Of a DNA stretch of 64,000 nucleotides, positions 1 through 11,689 are shown piece after piece; within the stretch, counting starts at the first letter, position 1; every line of letters begins with the position of its first letter. A model generated the notes under the pieces. The model was not told where the DNA came from and did no database searches. It was given only the letters and a program-made list of their open reading frames with translations. The position numbers were made by a program, and so were the translations under genes. The DNA is from Acanthosepion esculentum (taxonomy: Eukaryota; Mollusca; Cephalopoda; Sepiida; Sepiidae): NCBI GenBank assembly GCA_964036315.1, contig OZ038498.1, positions 14,475,497 through 14,539,496 on the forward strand, given 5' to 3'.

Positions 1-830
1 CTGAATACGGAATTCCTTCAAGAAAGAATTGCCGACATTATATATCGGCGAGCTACCATCTTTAATGAGTCAATTTGGTTGTGGGAACAAAATTTCCCAT
101 GTGGATTGGTCATTCTTCAGTTGATATCATAACAGCAAACCAGCGTTTCGATTATCTGAAATTATTGTCTTCGAGAGTAAAACCAACGCTCGCACAATGT
201 TAACCACTTCTGTATTAAGTAGGAAAAGTAGATTGCTTTTACTAATATCATTCCATCAGAAATATCCGATTTACAACGAGAAAAAGATTTCGCTTTCCTA
301 AGTTTCCACCGGTCTAGTTATAAAAAGAAAATTGAGCTGCTTCATAGCCGTGTGAATTCTATCGCCATATTGTCGTTTACTGTCCACCCGACCCCAAATC
401 GCTTGTAAGAGGACAACAGAAGTATTTCCCATTGCAGGGTTATTCGCGATTTACCCACGTCTACGGGGAATCACCGTCGTCTTTGATTCTGATCTTCGAC
501 AATACATAGAGCTCTCTTTTTCCCAGACAGCGAACAACTTCGTCTGGAGAGCAAATATCTTTCACGAGCCGGCCGGTGTTTCAATCTTGTCAACTCAAAT
601 CGCATCTCCATAAACGCTGACATACGAGATTACTTTCCGATGTGACCAACACGAAAGCGAGTTGATTGGAAATATGTTTAATTGAATTTACCGTTTCCTC
701 AATGTGCCAAAAGGTTGATGATAGCAGTAAAGAAAATTGAAAAGTTCAGTTTCGGTGGGGAAATAAAACTGGCCGAAAATAAAGCAATATAGTTTGGTAT
801 CAGAAAGTTAAAAAGAAAAGACGTCGGGTG
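1..830. other. No recognisable gene
   Basis: No open frame with recognisable similarity, no tandem repeat and no terminal repeats seen on either strand. It is probably ordinary intergenic DNA or very old repeat. Confidence 0.4.
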
Positions 831-944
831 ACTTTAATCAGAAAAACAAAGATGGCGAATATTCGACAAGGACAAAATAAAATTCTTATTTGAAAAGTTT
901 TGTCGGAAGTTTTTAGACGATGAATTATCATTATTAAAATCTGA

Positions 945-1425
945 TTTAAATACAGTATTTACATTAGTCGGACTATTGTCCTCATCTTTGTCGCCATATT
1001 TGTCACAACGTTTCGGCCGTTGTACGCTCCGGCCTTCTTCAGGTGGTTGGAATTTCAAACTGAACTCTTTATTTCGATCACTGGGGTAGACTGTTCTAGT
1101 TCCACGTGCCATCAAGGACACATGGCACAGTGGATAAAGGCGTTGGTTAGATCCAGTGACAGGCCCAAAGAGTGTGAGTTCAATACCCGGTTCAGGCAGT
1201 GGAGAACTTTCAGAGGGAAAATTAGCAGGAGATAACTGATAACTGACATCCTTCAAACGTGGCACTAGAACAGTCTACCCCAGTGATCGAAATAAAGGGT
1301 TCAGTTCGAAATTCCAACCACCTGAAGAAGGCCGGAGCGTCCAACGGCCGAAACGTTGTGACAAATATGGCGACAAAGATGAGGACAATAGTCCGACTAA
1401 TGTAAATACTGTACATAATACCTCA
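945..1425 (+). repeat. Fold-back unit: tRNA-like SINE between ~150-bp inverted arms
   Basis: Bases ~950-1110 are the reverse complement of ~1260-1420. Between them lies a tRNA-like head with an A-box-like stretch (ggcacagtggataaagg, 1124) and a B-box-like gagttcaatacccgg (1176). The arms contain the family motif cctgaagaaggccgg...cggccgaaacgttg and the tail aaatatggcgacaaagatga. Related copies without the left arm occur near 17.1 kb and 48.0-48.35 kb, so the normal order is head-body-tail and the left arm here is an inverted duplicate. Confidence 0.75.
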
Positions 1426-1464
1426 TCTCAGAAATATAGACACTCTGATTTAAATATCTAGGAA

Positions 1465-2035
1465 GTGTTTTAACAGAGAACAGGAAATGCGACACTGAAA
1501 TCTGAAATCGCGTTGTGATAGCAAATATGCCTTCCAAAAGCTAAGCAAAGTATTAAGAAACATAAAATGTTCGTTAGAAACAAAAGAAAAGAGGACTGAA
1601 TTGTTATGTAATATCAGTCCTCCCATATGGCAGTGAATGCTGGGCAATATACTCACAGATAAAGACACTTAAGGCAGCAGAAATGTGGTTCTGCAGAAGG
1701 ATGCTGAGAATACCCAGGACTGAAAATAGGATTAATGACGAAGTTTTAAATAAAATGGAAACAAAAAGGACACTTATACTTAACATAAAAATGAGACAGT
1801 TGAAATTTCTAGGGCACATAATGAGGAAAGAGGATTTGGAGAATTTAACACTCACAGGACAGACAAGAGGAAAACAGCATATAATCTACTTAACGTGCTT
1901 GTGTAAATGTTTTGGCAGAACAGGGGTTAGGAGAGATAGCAAAAAGGCAAATTTTATTAAGAGCTAAAAGGTACAGGAAATTGTGGAGAGCCATGATCAC
2001 CCACATCCTGAAGGGACACAGCACATAGAAGAAAA
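1465..2035 (+). pseudogene. RTE/BovB-like non-LTR retrotransposon C-terminal fragment
   Basis: Translation gives AAEMWFCRRMLRIPRTENR, NDEVLNKMETKRTLILNIK and RQLKFLGHIMRKEDLENL followed by LTGQTRGKQ, the familiar C-terminal block of RTE-clade reverse transcriptase proteins. The frame shifts after about residue 60, and the 3' end runs into the short tail acatcctgaagggacacagc-(ga)n. Other fragments of this family lie at 6.0, 19.3, 28.6 and 46.5 kb. It is non-functional. The clade is assigned from family knowledge. Confidence 0.75.
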
Positions 2036-2107
2036 AACAACACGATATTTACTAAAATTTGTATAATAATAATAATAATAATGGGCACTTTAACGTGCTC
2101 TTTTTTT

Positions 2108-2318
2108 AAAATCATTTCACCCCACCCCCGCAAAGCGATTGAGGAAAGGACAAAAGATGAACGGGGTTCAAGAAGATAGAAGATTGACGTTGCGTTTAAA
2201 TTTTTGAAGATTATCGTTATCAGGGAAACAAGTAAGCGGAAGGGAGTTCTACTGTTGGGAAGTGCGAGAAAAGAAACTGTTGAAGTAGAAGTGGCGGTTG
2301 TATTTCAACAGTAAATGA
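2108..2318 (-). mobile_element. 3' end of an APE-type non-LTR element (conserved tail family)
   Basis: Minus-strand 3' end with the family tail (attttaaaaaaag after a GTGAAATGAT motif) and remnants of the LLNSRRLPS-like C-terminus. A tRNA-derived SINE abuts it at 2,318. Same family as copies at 3.0, 7.6, 26.7, 31.8, 34.1, 36.7 and 46.8 kb. Confidence 0.65.
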
Positions 2319-2440
2319 CTGCAGTGGTTAGCAAGTTTGTTTTCGTTAGATCAATTACGACTAAGTAGCTAGTTCGATTCTCAATGGGTGATCCATACTT
2401 TAGACCTTGTGCCACATCTAAGCTTCGCTTAGCAAATCAC
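2315..2440 (+). repeat. tRNA-derived SINE
   Basis: A-box-like gcagtggttagcaag (2321) and B-box-like agttcgattct (2371), followed by the body ttagaccttgtgccacatct and an (ata)n end. A near-identical head and body occurs at 33.22-33.35 kb. Confidence 0.7.
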
Positions 2441-2711
2441 TATAATAATAATAATTATTATCCATCTAAAAAATTGATAAAATCTAATTCACTCGAAAAT
2501 TGTTAAAGAACGCAGAATCTAAACTTTAAATTCACAAAAAATATAACAGCCCAAAATAAAAGTTGAAGTATATTTTGACGTTTCATTGCAAAAAAATCAT
2601 GGTAGTTAAAACGGTTTTAATGCTTTTCAATCACATTGACTTATTCAATTTATTGTGTTTTTCATTATTAGATACGCTGATATAGATTCGACGTCTCGGC
2701 CAAGTACTGGT

Positions 2712-2717
<6 letters not shown>

Positions 2718-2777
<60 letters not shown>
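2718..2777. repeat. (TA)n microsatellite
   Basis: Uninterrupted TA dinucleotides for about 60 bases. Confidence 0.98.
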
Positions 2778-2779
<2 letters not shown>

Positions 2780-2780
<1 letters not shown>

Positions 2781-2945
2781 CAGCTAGAGTCCAACAAAAT
2801 TCCTTGTAACACCAAAGATGAACTGAAGGCAAGGAGTATGGCAGAATTCAGCAATTTAAGCAAGAAGACTGTGCAGAAGAGATGCAGAAGATTCCGAAGA
2901 CTTCTGAAGGCCATGGTTGAAGCCAATGGCGATGTTACTCAATAA
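2780..2945 (+). pseudogene. mariner-type transposase C-terminal fragment
   Basis: The frame reads ESNKIPCNTKDELKARSMAE, then SNLSKKTVQKRCRRFRRLL, ending EANGDVTQ stop. This is the C-terminal end of a mariner-like transposase (TKDELKARI..AF..L...TV..ACRRFR..LEA in relatives). The DD[D/E] catalytic region is absent, the left side having been replaced by (TA)n. A second relic of the same kind of protein lies at 6.96-7.62 kb. Confidence 0.7.
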
Positions 2946-3044
2946 AGTTACTCTTTATAATTTCAAGATATTTTTATGCAATTTAGGTAAATATATCTGT
3001 TAAAATGAGATGTTAATGTTATTTTCATTTGTGCGTACATCTTT

Positions 3045-4330
3045 TAAGCATTTCACCCCAATCAAGGTGGGAGTGCTACTAGTACGCAATGGGCTACACA
3101 GAGTAAAAGTAAGGGAAAAGACTTGGGATGGGGGTGGGTAGGGAAGGATAAAAAGGAGGACGGGGATCAAGGCGTCAGAAGATGTCGATTGACAGATTAA
3201 AATTTTTGCAGATTATAGTTATCAGGGGATGAAGTAAGAGGAAGGGAGTTCCGCAGTTGGGAAGTGCGAGAGAAGAAACTGCTGGAGTAGAAGAGGCGGT
3301 TACATTTAACTTTTTCGCCAGTAAAAGGGTTGGCCCGAGATGCCAACATAGTAGCACGATTAAATTCATGCAGTCGGGTCACAAGGGAAAATAGTTCCTG
3401 CCATGAAAAGATTTATAGAAAAGTCAGAGGGAAAACCACATTATAGAAAAGTCAGAGGGAAACCACATTACGTCGGTGAAAAAGTGACTGGAGTCGAGAC
3501 CTCAAGTCAGGACAGATCACATTGCAGAGTCTTCTTGGATTTTGTCGAGAACCTCGAGATGAACAGCGGGGTCACCAGACCATATATGGCAGCAGTATTC
3601 CATGCATGGACAAATGATAGATTTGTAGGTGTGAAGGATGAACTCAGGCGAGGAAAAACCTTCTGGCGTGACACAGAGAACCAACTTGCCCTGCGGTAGA
3701 TGCAGTTATTGATTCAATGTAGTTGTTCCACCTCAGATCAGTGAGGCGCTCTCGTGGAGTTGAACATCAGCCATTCTGATGGGAGTCAGAGAAGTTTCTC
3801 TATGGTGACTAAATGATACCCGTTTCGTTTTGGATGCATTAAAATTTACAAGCCATTTCCTTCCCCAGTCAACCACAGATTGGAGGTAGTTTTCGAGACC
3901 AACGGCTAGGTTAACTTTGTCAGCAATGTCGGATTTACTATTGAGGCAGGAGTAAATGGTAGTGTCGTCTGCATAGATGCCTACTTGAGAACCGATGATG
4001 CCAGGAAGACCATTGATGAAGATCAGAAACAGTGTAGGAACAAGGATAAAGCCTTGAGGAACACCAGCGTTCGTATGTGAGGAACTGGAAGAGAACCCGT
4101 TCAGGACAACCTTCATTTCACGGTTCGACAGGTATTATTGGATGAAATCAATCGTCCGTATTCCTGAAGCTTACGTAGAAGGCCAATATGCCAAACCCTG
4201 TCAAACGCCTCCGATATTTCTAGAGCAACAGCTTGAGCATCGCTGTTATTATCAAGAGGTTGGTATACATATTCAGTTATGGCCGTAAGCCCGTCAGCGG
4301 TAGACCGGGCAATGCTTGAATGAACCCGAA
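3045..4330 (-). pseudogene. APE-type non-LTR retrotransposon, RT domain to 3' tail, decayed
   Basis: Minus-strand frames give RT motif A as ALEISEAFDRVWH (catalytic Asp changed to Glu), then GVPQGFILVPTLFLIFING, then GIYADDTTIYS with the YADD box at 3975-3964. The thumb and C-terminus (RLHEFNRATMLASRANPF, SQLRNSLPL) lie in shifted frames at 3.2-3.4 kb. The element ends in a conserved tail where the plus strand reads tttaagcatttcacccc. Frameshifts near 4,110 and 3,730 and 5' truncation near 4,330 make it dead. It is Jockey/CR1-like by motif style. The exact clade needs a phylogeny. Confidence 0.8.
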
Positions 4331-4522
4331 AAATCACCAAAGACATAATATTCAAAATTTTCAAAAAGGAAAAAATAAAATTCAATTCAATTACAAAAAT
4401 AAAAAAAAATAAATTCAATTCAATTACAAAAAAATGAAGGAAACGTTTCGACGATCATTTTTCCATATATATATATATATCTGTCGCCAAATTGCTTTAC
4501 TGAACTTGTGTCTTAATGTCAC

Positions 4523-4622
4523 CCATTCTTTCTTTCTTTCTGTCATTCTTTCTTTCTTTCTTTCTTTTTTTCTTTCATTCTTTCTTTCTTTCATTCATTC
4601 TTTCTTTCTTTCTTTCTTTCTA
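4523..4622. repeat. (TTTC)n microsatellite
   Basis: Imperfect TTTC/ATTC tetranucleotide array. The Leu/Phe/Ser-rich frames across it are artefacts. Confidence 0.95.
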
Positions 4623-4654
4623 GCCTATTTTATTCATTCTGTTTGTTTTGTTTT

Positions 4655-5100
4655 GTTTTACGGCATATCAACACCTCAATGGGTTATTTAATGCCGACAA
4701 CATTTTTATTGCTGGTAATATGTTCTTCTTCAAAAATCTATTTCTGGGAATATATTTCCTTGAAGAAATCCATAGCTGGTCATTTTTTTTCCAAAGAATA
4801 TATAGCTGTTTGTATTGCTGGTATTTTTTAGCGTATTGCTGATAATAATTTTTCCTTCAAAAATTATTGCTGGTAATAATTTTTTTTATTATAAAGTATT
4901 TCTGTTATTAAAACCTATTTTTACACCAGTTTGGGGTGTTAACTCTTTGCCTATAGCTGAGACCCTAACAGGTGCTACTACCCCGGGTTAGGGTGGACCT
5001 GGGAATACCAGCAATTAAGAGGTGGTTCCACGCTCTTCAAAACCTCCTGATCAGAGGCCTTGCTGTTGGACGTAGTTTATCGTCTAACCCAGGACGATAT
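4655..5100. repeat. Dispersed repeat: cggcatatcaac motif plus 94-bp-family unit (minus)
   Basis: 4,660-4,700 carries cggcatatcaacacctcaat followed by ggttatttaatgccgaca, a motif recurring at 12.70, 23.07, 23.37, 44.07-44.56 and 56.80 kb. 4,970-5,090 is a minus-strand copy of the unit tandemly arrayed at 11.69-12.55 kb (ccagcaattaagaggtggtt). Confidence 0.6.
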
Positions 5101-5849
5101 TCATTCTGTTTATTAATTTTACATGTGGAAATTTAAATTTATGTGTACTTACAATAGATGCCAGTGTTTGCCTAATTATATATACAATAGGAATGATGAT
5201 AACTGTCAACACCCATAGAATTTCCACAGCTAATAATAATAATAATAATAATAATAATATTCGAGTGATTCTATTCGTGTTTCCATGACTACACAGAGAT
5301 AGAATTTTAATGATTTCAAGTTTTTATTCGTTTATTTTTTTTAATAATTTGCTGTGAAAAATAATTCTGTTTACGTCTTCCGGTCGCCTCACTAGAACTC
5401 ATGTCAGACTCGTCAAATTCGGAAGCAGAATTATTAATTAAAATAATTAAAATAATTACTGGCTAGACTCAATCGCAAAGGACAGCTGTCAACAAGATGA
5501 ATAATCCGCGGATTGAAGAAGTCAGGGGTCAGATTCGTCTGTCTCACACACAAGAATATTTTTTCAATACCATTTCCCTTAAGGATGTAGGCGATCATGG
5601 CGCTCCACGTTTCTTTATCATCAATGAATTTGTAGGAAAGATATGGGATTGGTTTATCGATGGCTGCTCGAGTTTTGAATTCAGGCTTCCTATTTCTCGA
5701 ATGACCACTACGAAAGGCTAGGTAGAATGGCCAGCTCTTATCTAACGCATAGCTAATGTGAGAAAAGATGTGGGTTCATGCCTTTCCCAAGGACATTCAG
5801 ATGAAAGTGAACGCGTCATACTCTCTGATTCCACATTCTTAGACTTTTT

Positions 5850-6575
5850 CTATGTGCCGGGTCCGTTCAGGACGCTGGCGTTTATGGCTCTCCACAATTT
5901 CCTGGTCTTTGTAGCTCTTAATAAATTTTGTCTTTTTGTTATCTCTCCAAAACCTTGTTCTGCCATCCATTTACTCAAGCTCACCGGGCAGGTTATGCGT
6001 AGTTTTCCTCTGTCCCTTTTGCCTTCAATCTGTCCTTTGAGTATCATATTTTCCAAGCTCCTTTTCCTCATTATGTACCCTACTGTAGATTATTTAGCAC
6101 CTGACCTAAATGCCCAACAAATGGAAAAATGTTTCCAATAAACAATAACAGAAGGAAGAAAAATAACAGCGCAAATACCAAGCAAACAATATTTATGCAA
6201 GACAAAATTAGGCAAAGCAACAGTAATGAGGTAAAAATATCACAAAGTAAGAATGGTATTAACAAAAAAAAAAATGGACACAGACAAGTGATTGTAGTGT
6301 TCTGACTTCAAGACAAGAAAAGACAAAAACATGGCGGATGGAATTGACAAGCGGTTTATCTTATTGTCTAGGAAGAAATCCCCAAAATCTCTGATGTTAA
6401 AGTACAAGTGTCCTTTTCACTTCAATTATCTCTAAAACTTCGTTGTTGCTCATAGTTCGTGGTATTCTCAGCATCCTTCTGTAGACCCACATTTCTCTTG
6501 CTTCAAGTCTCTTCTTTATCTATGATGAGATTGTTCAGCATTCGCTGCTATAGAGGAGGACTGATATTACGTGAC
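5850..6575 (-). pseudogene. RTE-like non-LTR fragment split by a ~290-bp insert
   Basis: Minus strand at 6,575-6,400 reads EMWVYRRMLRIPRTMSNNEV. It resumes at 6,090-5,850 with RKRSLENMILKGQIEGKRDR and ATKTRKLWRAINASVLNGPG. The same protein region is contiguous in the copy at 1.5-2.0 kb, so 6.11-6.39 kb is an insertion or replacement of unknown origin. Nothing is intact. Confidence 0.7.
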
Positions 6576-6959
6576 AGTTCAGTACGCTTTTCTTTGTTCT
6601 TAAAGATTTTTCTAGGCCAAGGAAAATTTAGCGTGCGCGCGAACACACACACACACATAAACACATACACACATATGGCGATGTTAATGGTAATGGTAGT
6701 ATTAGTTGTTTCCTTATAAGGAAACATTTGGCATTCATTAACTGAGTACCCTGTGTTATTGTCTGTTTAAGTTAAGAAAATCTTTTCATTAAAATAATTT
6801 TTCAGGAAAATACGTTTCTCAAGTGCCCTGTTATTGCTATTTCCAGTATTGATGGGGGAGGGCTTCCAAACCTGTTGCTCGAAGTGCAGGATGCGATCGG
6901 TAAATTGTCCTCATTTTATGTTTTTAATTTTGAGCATGCACGTTGTTTGTTTTTGATTT

Positions 6960-7620
6960 TGTCAACTGCGCAATATAGTAAGGTTAGTTGGGCAGCGTCT
7001 GTGAGAAAAAGGGCACCATGACGCAATTCACTCCGCCAGAAATTTGGAAACGGCATGCTGTACTGCTTGGCATTCGCACCGGATACTACAATCCGAACAT
7101 TTCAGATTTTGGGGGTGTCAATCAGTGAAGAAGATTCGGAAAGAGTTGGATGAGTCTAACGGTGATTACGAAGTTGTTTGGAGTGATTATTAGTAATGTC
7201 GACGTTATTCCTTCATTCATCTTCCCACAGAGCCCCAGACTTAACACGAAGTTTGAGTAGGTAGCGCTGGGTCAAGGGTGTGGCTGCTGGAAGTACTTAT
7301 GTCTAACAACAGGACTCTACACCATGCTACATAAGCAGGCGAATCCAGTCAGACAATTTCTGTGACTATATCACCCATTACATCTGACAACCTAACTCCC
7401 CACATTGCAATCCCCTTAATTATTATGTACGTTTAAAATCATTTTTTAAATAAGAGTAGGAAACGCTTGCCGTAATGAAATTGGAGAGGTACAATTTATA
7501 GGGTTTGATTACCAAAGAAGGGGTGAGTATTATACGTGAGTAGAAGCATTTCCCCACACTTCCAGCACAATTTTATGTGTGCGCGTTATGGATGAAGGCG
7601 TATTATACATGAGGAATTAG
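6960..7620 (+). pseudogene. Decayed mariner-like transposase gene
   Basis: Across frames the plus strand reads IRTGYYNPNISDFGG, KKIRKELDESNGDYEVVW and FPQSPRLNTKFE, followed by a degraded QQDSAPCHTSR-like block (TGLYTMLHKQANPVRQFL) and LTPHIAIPLIIMY, a degraded version of the PPNSPDCNPLDYYVW stretch. Order and spacing match mariner-type transposases. There are many stops and frame changes. It continues the protein class whose C-terminus is at 2.78-2.95 kb, but as a separate copy. Confidence 0.65.
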
Positions 7621-7629
7621 GGTAATAGT

Positions 7630-8346
7630 TTGAGGGAACCGTTTCTGCTTTCCATCAGTATGGCCGATGCTAACCTCCCGGAGAGCGACTCATTGCGCCT
7701 TCTCGGGCCAACATTTTTCGCAGGCATGAAACGGCAACATTATATTGAATCAAAAGCTAGGTTTGCTGCTAAGAGAGTTGGCTCACTGTGTTGTGCCAGG
7801 CAAATTTTCTCATCAGAATCTATCCTAAATATTTATAAGTTTACAATTCTTCCATGCTTTGAATATTGCTGTCACATAAGATCAGGTGTTCCTGCTATTT
7901 ATTTAGATGAAACCTAAAGAAGAATTTGCAATATTATTGGTCCTTATCTGGCATCACGGCTTCTGGCAATTTCTCACTGTCGTAATGTAGCGCCACTGGA
8001 TAAACTTTCAACTATGGTAGCTGGATTTGAAGCGCAATACTAGATTGGCAGCTAGGTCTCACCAATTTACAGGTGACTTGGTTAGATGTAACCGTAAGTT
8101 CTATGCTAACAGTTTCTTCTCTCGCACTTCCCTCCTGTGGAAGTCACTTCCGGATCCATGGTTTCCAGCCGATTTTGATCTTTAAAAAAATCAAGTGCAA
8201 TGTCAATCGTTATCTGTTGTATATTTTATTTCCCTTATGTTATTATTCTCGTTCATTAATCTTGTTTTTCTTTTCTTTTTTTATTCGTTTACACTCAGTA
8301 ATCTCTTGTGTCGCAGAAGCTTTACTGTACTGTTGGGAGTGAAATG
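7630..8346 (+). pseudogene. APE-type non-LTR element, thumb/C-terminus and 3' tail
   Basis: The frame at 7,630 reads SMADANLPESDSLRLLGPTF, then SSESILNIYKFTILPCFEYC and CHIRSGVPAIYLDE, followed by a stop and the shifted continuation RRICNIIGPYLASRL. The 3' end is the family tail gggagtgaaatgattgatag, where the terminal GAT tail appears to have seeded the GATA array that starts at 8,343. Confidence 0.78.
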
Positions 8347-8388
8347 ATTGATAGATAGATAGACAGATAGATAGATATGAACAAACTG

Positions 8389-8421
<33 letters not shown>

Positions 8422-9030
8422 TGAACAGAACGAGATAGATAGATAGATAGATAGATAGATATGAACAGAACGAGATAGATAAATAGATAGATATGAACAG
8501 AACGAGATAGATAGATAGATAGATAGATATGAACAGAACGAGATAGATAGATAGATAGATAGATATGAACAGAACGAGATAGATAGATAGATAGATATGA
8601 ACAGAACGAGATAGATAGATAGATAGATAGATAGATATGAACAGAACGAGATAGATAAATAGATAGATATGAACAGAACGAGATAGATAAATAGATAGAT
8701 AGATATGAACAGAACGAGATAGATAAATAGATAGATATGAACAAACTGAGATAGATAGATAGATATGAGCAGAGAGAGATAGATATGGACAGAACGAAAT
8801 AGAGATAAATAGATATATATGAACAGAACTAGTGAGACAGATATAAACAGACTGACACAGATGGATAGATAGATATAAACAGACTGACATAGATATGAAA
8901 AGAACGAGAGAGATAGCTAAATTTGAACAGAACGACTGATAGATAGATAGATATGAACAGAACGAGATAGATAGATAGATGGATAGATAGATAATAACAG
9001 ACAATAGATAGATAGATAGATAAGCTGAAT
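8343..9030. repeat. GATA minisatellite with 'tatgaacagaacga' spacer
   Basis: (GATA)n blocks of 3-8 units separated by a recurring 14-16-base spacer tatgaacagaacga. The ~300-codon Ser/Ile/Leu/Tyr-rich minus-strand frame across it is a repeat translation, not a gene. Confidence 0.95.
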
Positions 9031-9289
9031 GAGCATAAAACCGTAGAGAAGCAAGCAAAATTAAGAGAAACATATTTTCCCCGAACAAGAACCAGCCCTC
9101 ACCACAACCCCACTCATCAAGTATCAACAAAGTTGCCTTCAATGGTAAGTCAAATCCAGAAATGTAAGAGAATTTGCTTGTAAATCGATCTGATCGTCAA
9201 CGACTTAAGAAAGAGAACAAAAAAATGTTTTTATAGGGAAAATTACAGATTTTTTTCTTTTGGATTTTTCCTCATCTGTCTAGCTATAT

Positions 9290-9324
9290 CATCTATCTCT
9301 TTCTGTTCATATCTATCTATCTAC

Positions 9325-9378
<54 letters not shown>

Positions 9379-9412
9379 GTATGTATGTATGTATGTATGT
9401 ATGTATGTATGT
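9290..9412. repeat. (CTAT)n then (GTAT)n microsatellite
   Basis: Tetranucleotide runs that end exactly at the TA preceding a Tc1-like terminus. Confidence 0.95.
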
Positions 9413-9413
9413 A

Positions 9414-9965
9414 CAGTTGCAGCCGAAATGTTCAGAACGGCATTGTTTTCGTCAGAAAAGTAGGTATAAGTTTTTATCAAGTTTGTTTTATATTCTATAA
9501 TTTTCACAGACAATAAATACAATATTAATTGTTATTGTCTGAGATTTTGGTGTAATTTGAGAGGATAATACAAAAGTTATGGATGATTTAGTGATTTACT
9601 GCAAAACCCATGGCGGCCAAAATGATCAGAACGGTTGCTTTTACTCCCTGTTTTAGTATATTTAATCGGCGAACTCTAATTTTTTTAATTTGTTTAAGTG
9701 ACGGTTCGTTTACTAAACATTAGTAAAACATTATCTGCAGTGTACTTTTTTAATATAATGCCACTTACTGTTACCAATTCGTCAGCAGATTATTAAGCTT
9801 CGAAAGAAGGATAATTTAAGTATTGGGTCTATTGCAAAGATTGTTAACAAGTCCAAAAGTGTTGTTCGCGGTATTCTTAAGGTCTACGATGATTGTGGTT
9901 CGTGTGAAGCAGTCTAAAGTACACCTAGCTTAAAGCTGGTCTCTCCAATATAAGGTTACTGAATA
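9414..9965 (+). mobile_element. Tc1-like transposon 5' half
   Basis: After a TA comes the terminus cagttgcagccgaaatgttc, with a related ccaaaatgatcagaacgg repeat at 9.62 kb. Then comes a frame with IRQQIIKLRKKDNLSIGS followed by IAKIVNKSKSVVRGILKVYD, the N-terminal paired-type helix-turn-helix of Tc1 transposases. No DDE region and no right terminus follow, so only the left half survives. Confidence 0.7.
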
Positions 9966-10009
9966 GAATAATCTCACGAAGGTTGGTAATGAACGATAAT
10001 ACTTAGGAC

Positions 10010-10680
10010 AAGAACAACACACATATAAGATTCGCCCGCGGCGTGTAGAAGTAGTCAACTGTTAGAAGTGAGTCAAGTGCAGGATATGTACCAACCGCTC
10101 TACGAGTTCAGATGTGGCACAAGGCCGAATTTAATGTGGGGCTTCTTCGACATAGCCTCGTCTAAGGATCCTCTGCCAGAAGGCAGAAAGTTTAACCAGC
10201 ACAGGTGGAGATGAATCTCCAACTACAGAAAGTATTTACTAACTGCCCTACGCAGTCAAATGTCGCATAAGGCCGAATTTAATGTGGAGTTCCCGAACCC
10301 GTAACCTCAGCCGAAAATTACCCGTATAAAACGGGGTCGTAGCTGTTTCTCGAGACGAGACTCTGCCATTCAACATAGCCTCGTCTGTGGATCCTCTCTG
10401 CCTAGAGGCAGAAAGTTTGACCAGCACAGCTTGTAACGAATCTCCAACTGCAGGATATCTACCAACAGACCCACGCGGTCAGATGTGGCACAAGGCCGAA
10501 CTTATTGTTGGGTATCCGAGCCTGTAGGTTCGGCCAAAAATTCCCCGTAGACCTCGTACAAAACAGGGCCGGGTAACTATTTAGCATTATCGTCCGTGGG
10601 TATGCCACAATAGTTACAGGGTGAGGACTAGTAGGATGGATATCGGTTGTGACCCTGGGGCTCAAAAGAGACCAAGATTG
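10010..10680 (+). repeat. Irregular tandem SINE-like repeat
   Basis: The motif gatgtggcacaaggccgaa recurs at ~10,111, 10,257 and 10,481, together with catagcctcgtct and gatcctct blocks, giving two and a half irregularly spaced copies. The gtggcacaaggcc motif is shared with SINE bodies at 2.4, 22.5 and 33.3 kb. Confidence 0.6.
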
Positions 10681-10684
10681 TCGT

Positions 10685-11551
10685 TGTCAGAGAAGCATTA
10701 TCTCGGGAGTTTTTTCCCACAAAGTAATAGTTCTGGTGGAGAAACAGTCTGAGTGGACAGTTTCATATCATGAGGAGAAGGAAGTTCTTTAACTGTGGCC
10801 TTTCGGGGTTGAGTTGAGTTGAATTTTGCCTTCAAGTATCTTATAGCCGAGAAGGTCCACTGATATTGTAGGAAGTTCTATCGTCTCGGGATTTTTTATA
10901 TTAAATATCCTAACGTCCGAATTCCAAACAATAATAACAAAAATAAAGTGTATGCATGTTAAACAAATCATTTGTATTTACAAATATGTTTACATGATTT
11001 TAAAATAATAAAAAAGAAGTAAAATAGTCCCGAGTTAAAGTTTTTGGGGAGTTGGCCCACAGAAAAATATAGGGTTTAGAAAAGATTTTGATTGTCAGAG
11101 AAGATTCACTGATCGTCGGAGCTATTGTTTTTGGAAAGGATTTGTTTGAAATCGCCGAGACATGTTTCCACAGGGGTAGGGTTGATGTGAGATTATTTCT
11201 AGTCGATTCAGCCATTGACAGTGATTTCTCCGAGAAATGAACACCTGTAAAAATGGCTGCGATTGGTGAAAAAAAAAAGATTGATTTGTTATTTTACCGG
11301 ATATCAACCTTTTACAGATTATTTAAAGCCAGATTGTATGGACTTTTGCATTTAATTTTTCTTTTAGACATAATCATTTTTTTAATACAAATATTACTAA
11401 TTAACCCAAAGCTGGGAGAAAAGACGTGGATTCATACCCTTTCCAAGGTTATTTGCCCTTAGGTGAATCTAACGAAACCGACTGCAATTGGAACTCGGCT
11501 GGCTCTCCGATTTCCAATTCCGAACCATTATCCATTACACCATCCGCACAT
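10685..11551 (-). repeat. Left arm of a large inverted duplication
   Basis: Reverse complement of 14,041-14,890 over nearly the whole length with scattered differences. It contains a SINE tail at 11.26-11.55 kb and an AT-rich segment. The arms are separated by ~2.5 kb. Confidence 0.85.
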
Positions 11552-11650
11552 CCAGGCGTACAGCATCTGCTATTGACAAGCGGTCAGCCATCTAGGTACT
11601 GACAAAGCTCGACGTTGCTTAACTTTGGTGATCGTACGAGAACCGGTGTT
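11260..11650 (-). repeat. 5S/tRNA chimeric SINE (minus)
   Basis: 11,590-11,650 reads, as a reverse complement, like the internal part of 5S rRNA (atctaggtactgacaaagct, then cgacgttgcttaactttggt). It is followed on the minus strand by a tRNA-like segment (ggatggtgtaatggataatgg and a gagttccaattgcagtc B-box region) and the body ending in an AATC-rich tail. Paralogues occur at 14.0, 48.4, 51.6 and 58.0 kb. Confidence 0.75.
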
Positions 11651-11689
11651 TCAACATGACAAACTGCTAATGTAAATCCGAAAAGAAGG

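Noticed and set aside
4434..4691. Phe/Leu/Ser-rich hydrophobic 85-codon frame resembling a membrane protein
   Set aside because: Produced by the (TTTC)n tract.
5497..5721. 74-codon frame beginning MNNPRIEEV
   Set aside because: No recognisable family, no supporting splice or conservation evidence; part of it overlaps SINE-body words.
8243..9142. ~300-codon open frame rich in Ser, Ile, Tyr, Leu on the minus strand
   Set aside because: It is the translation of a (GATA)n minisatellite; every frame of such an array stays open.
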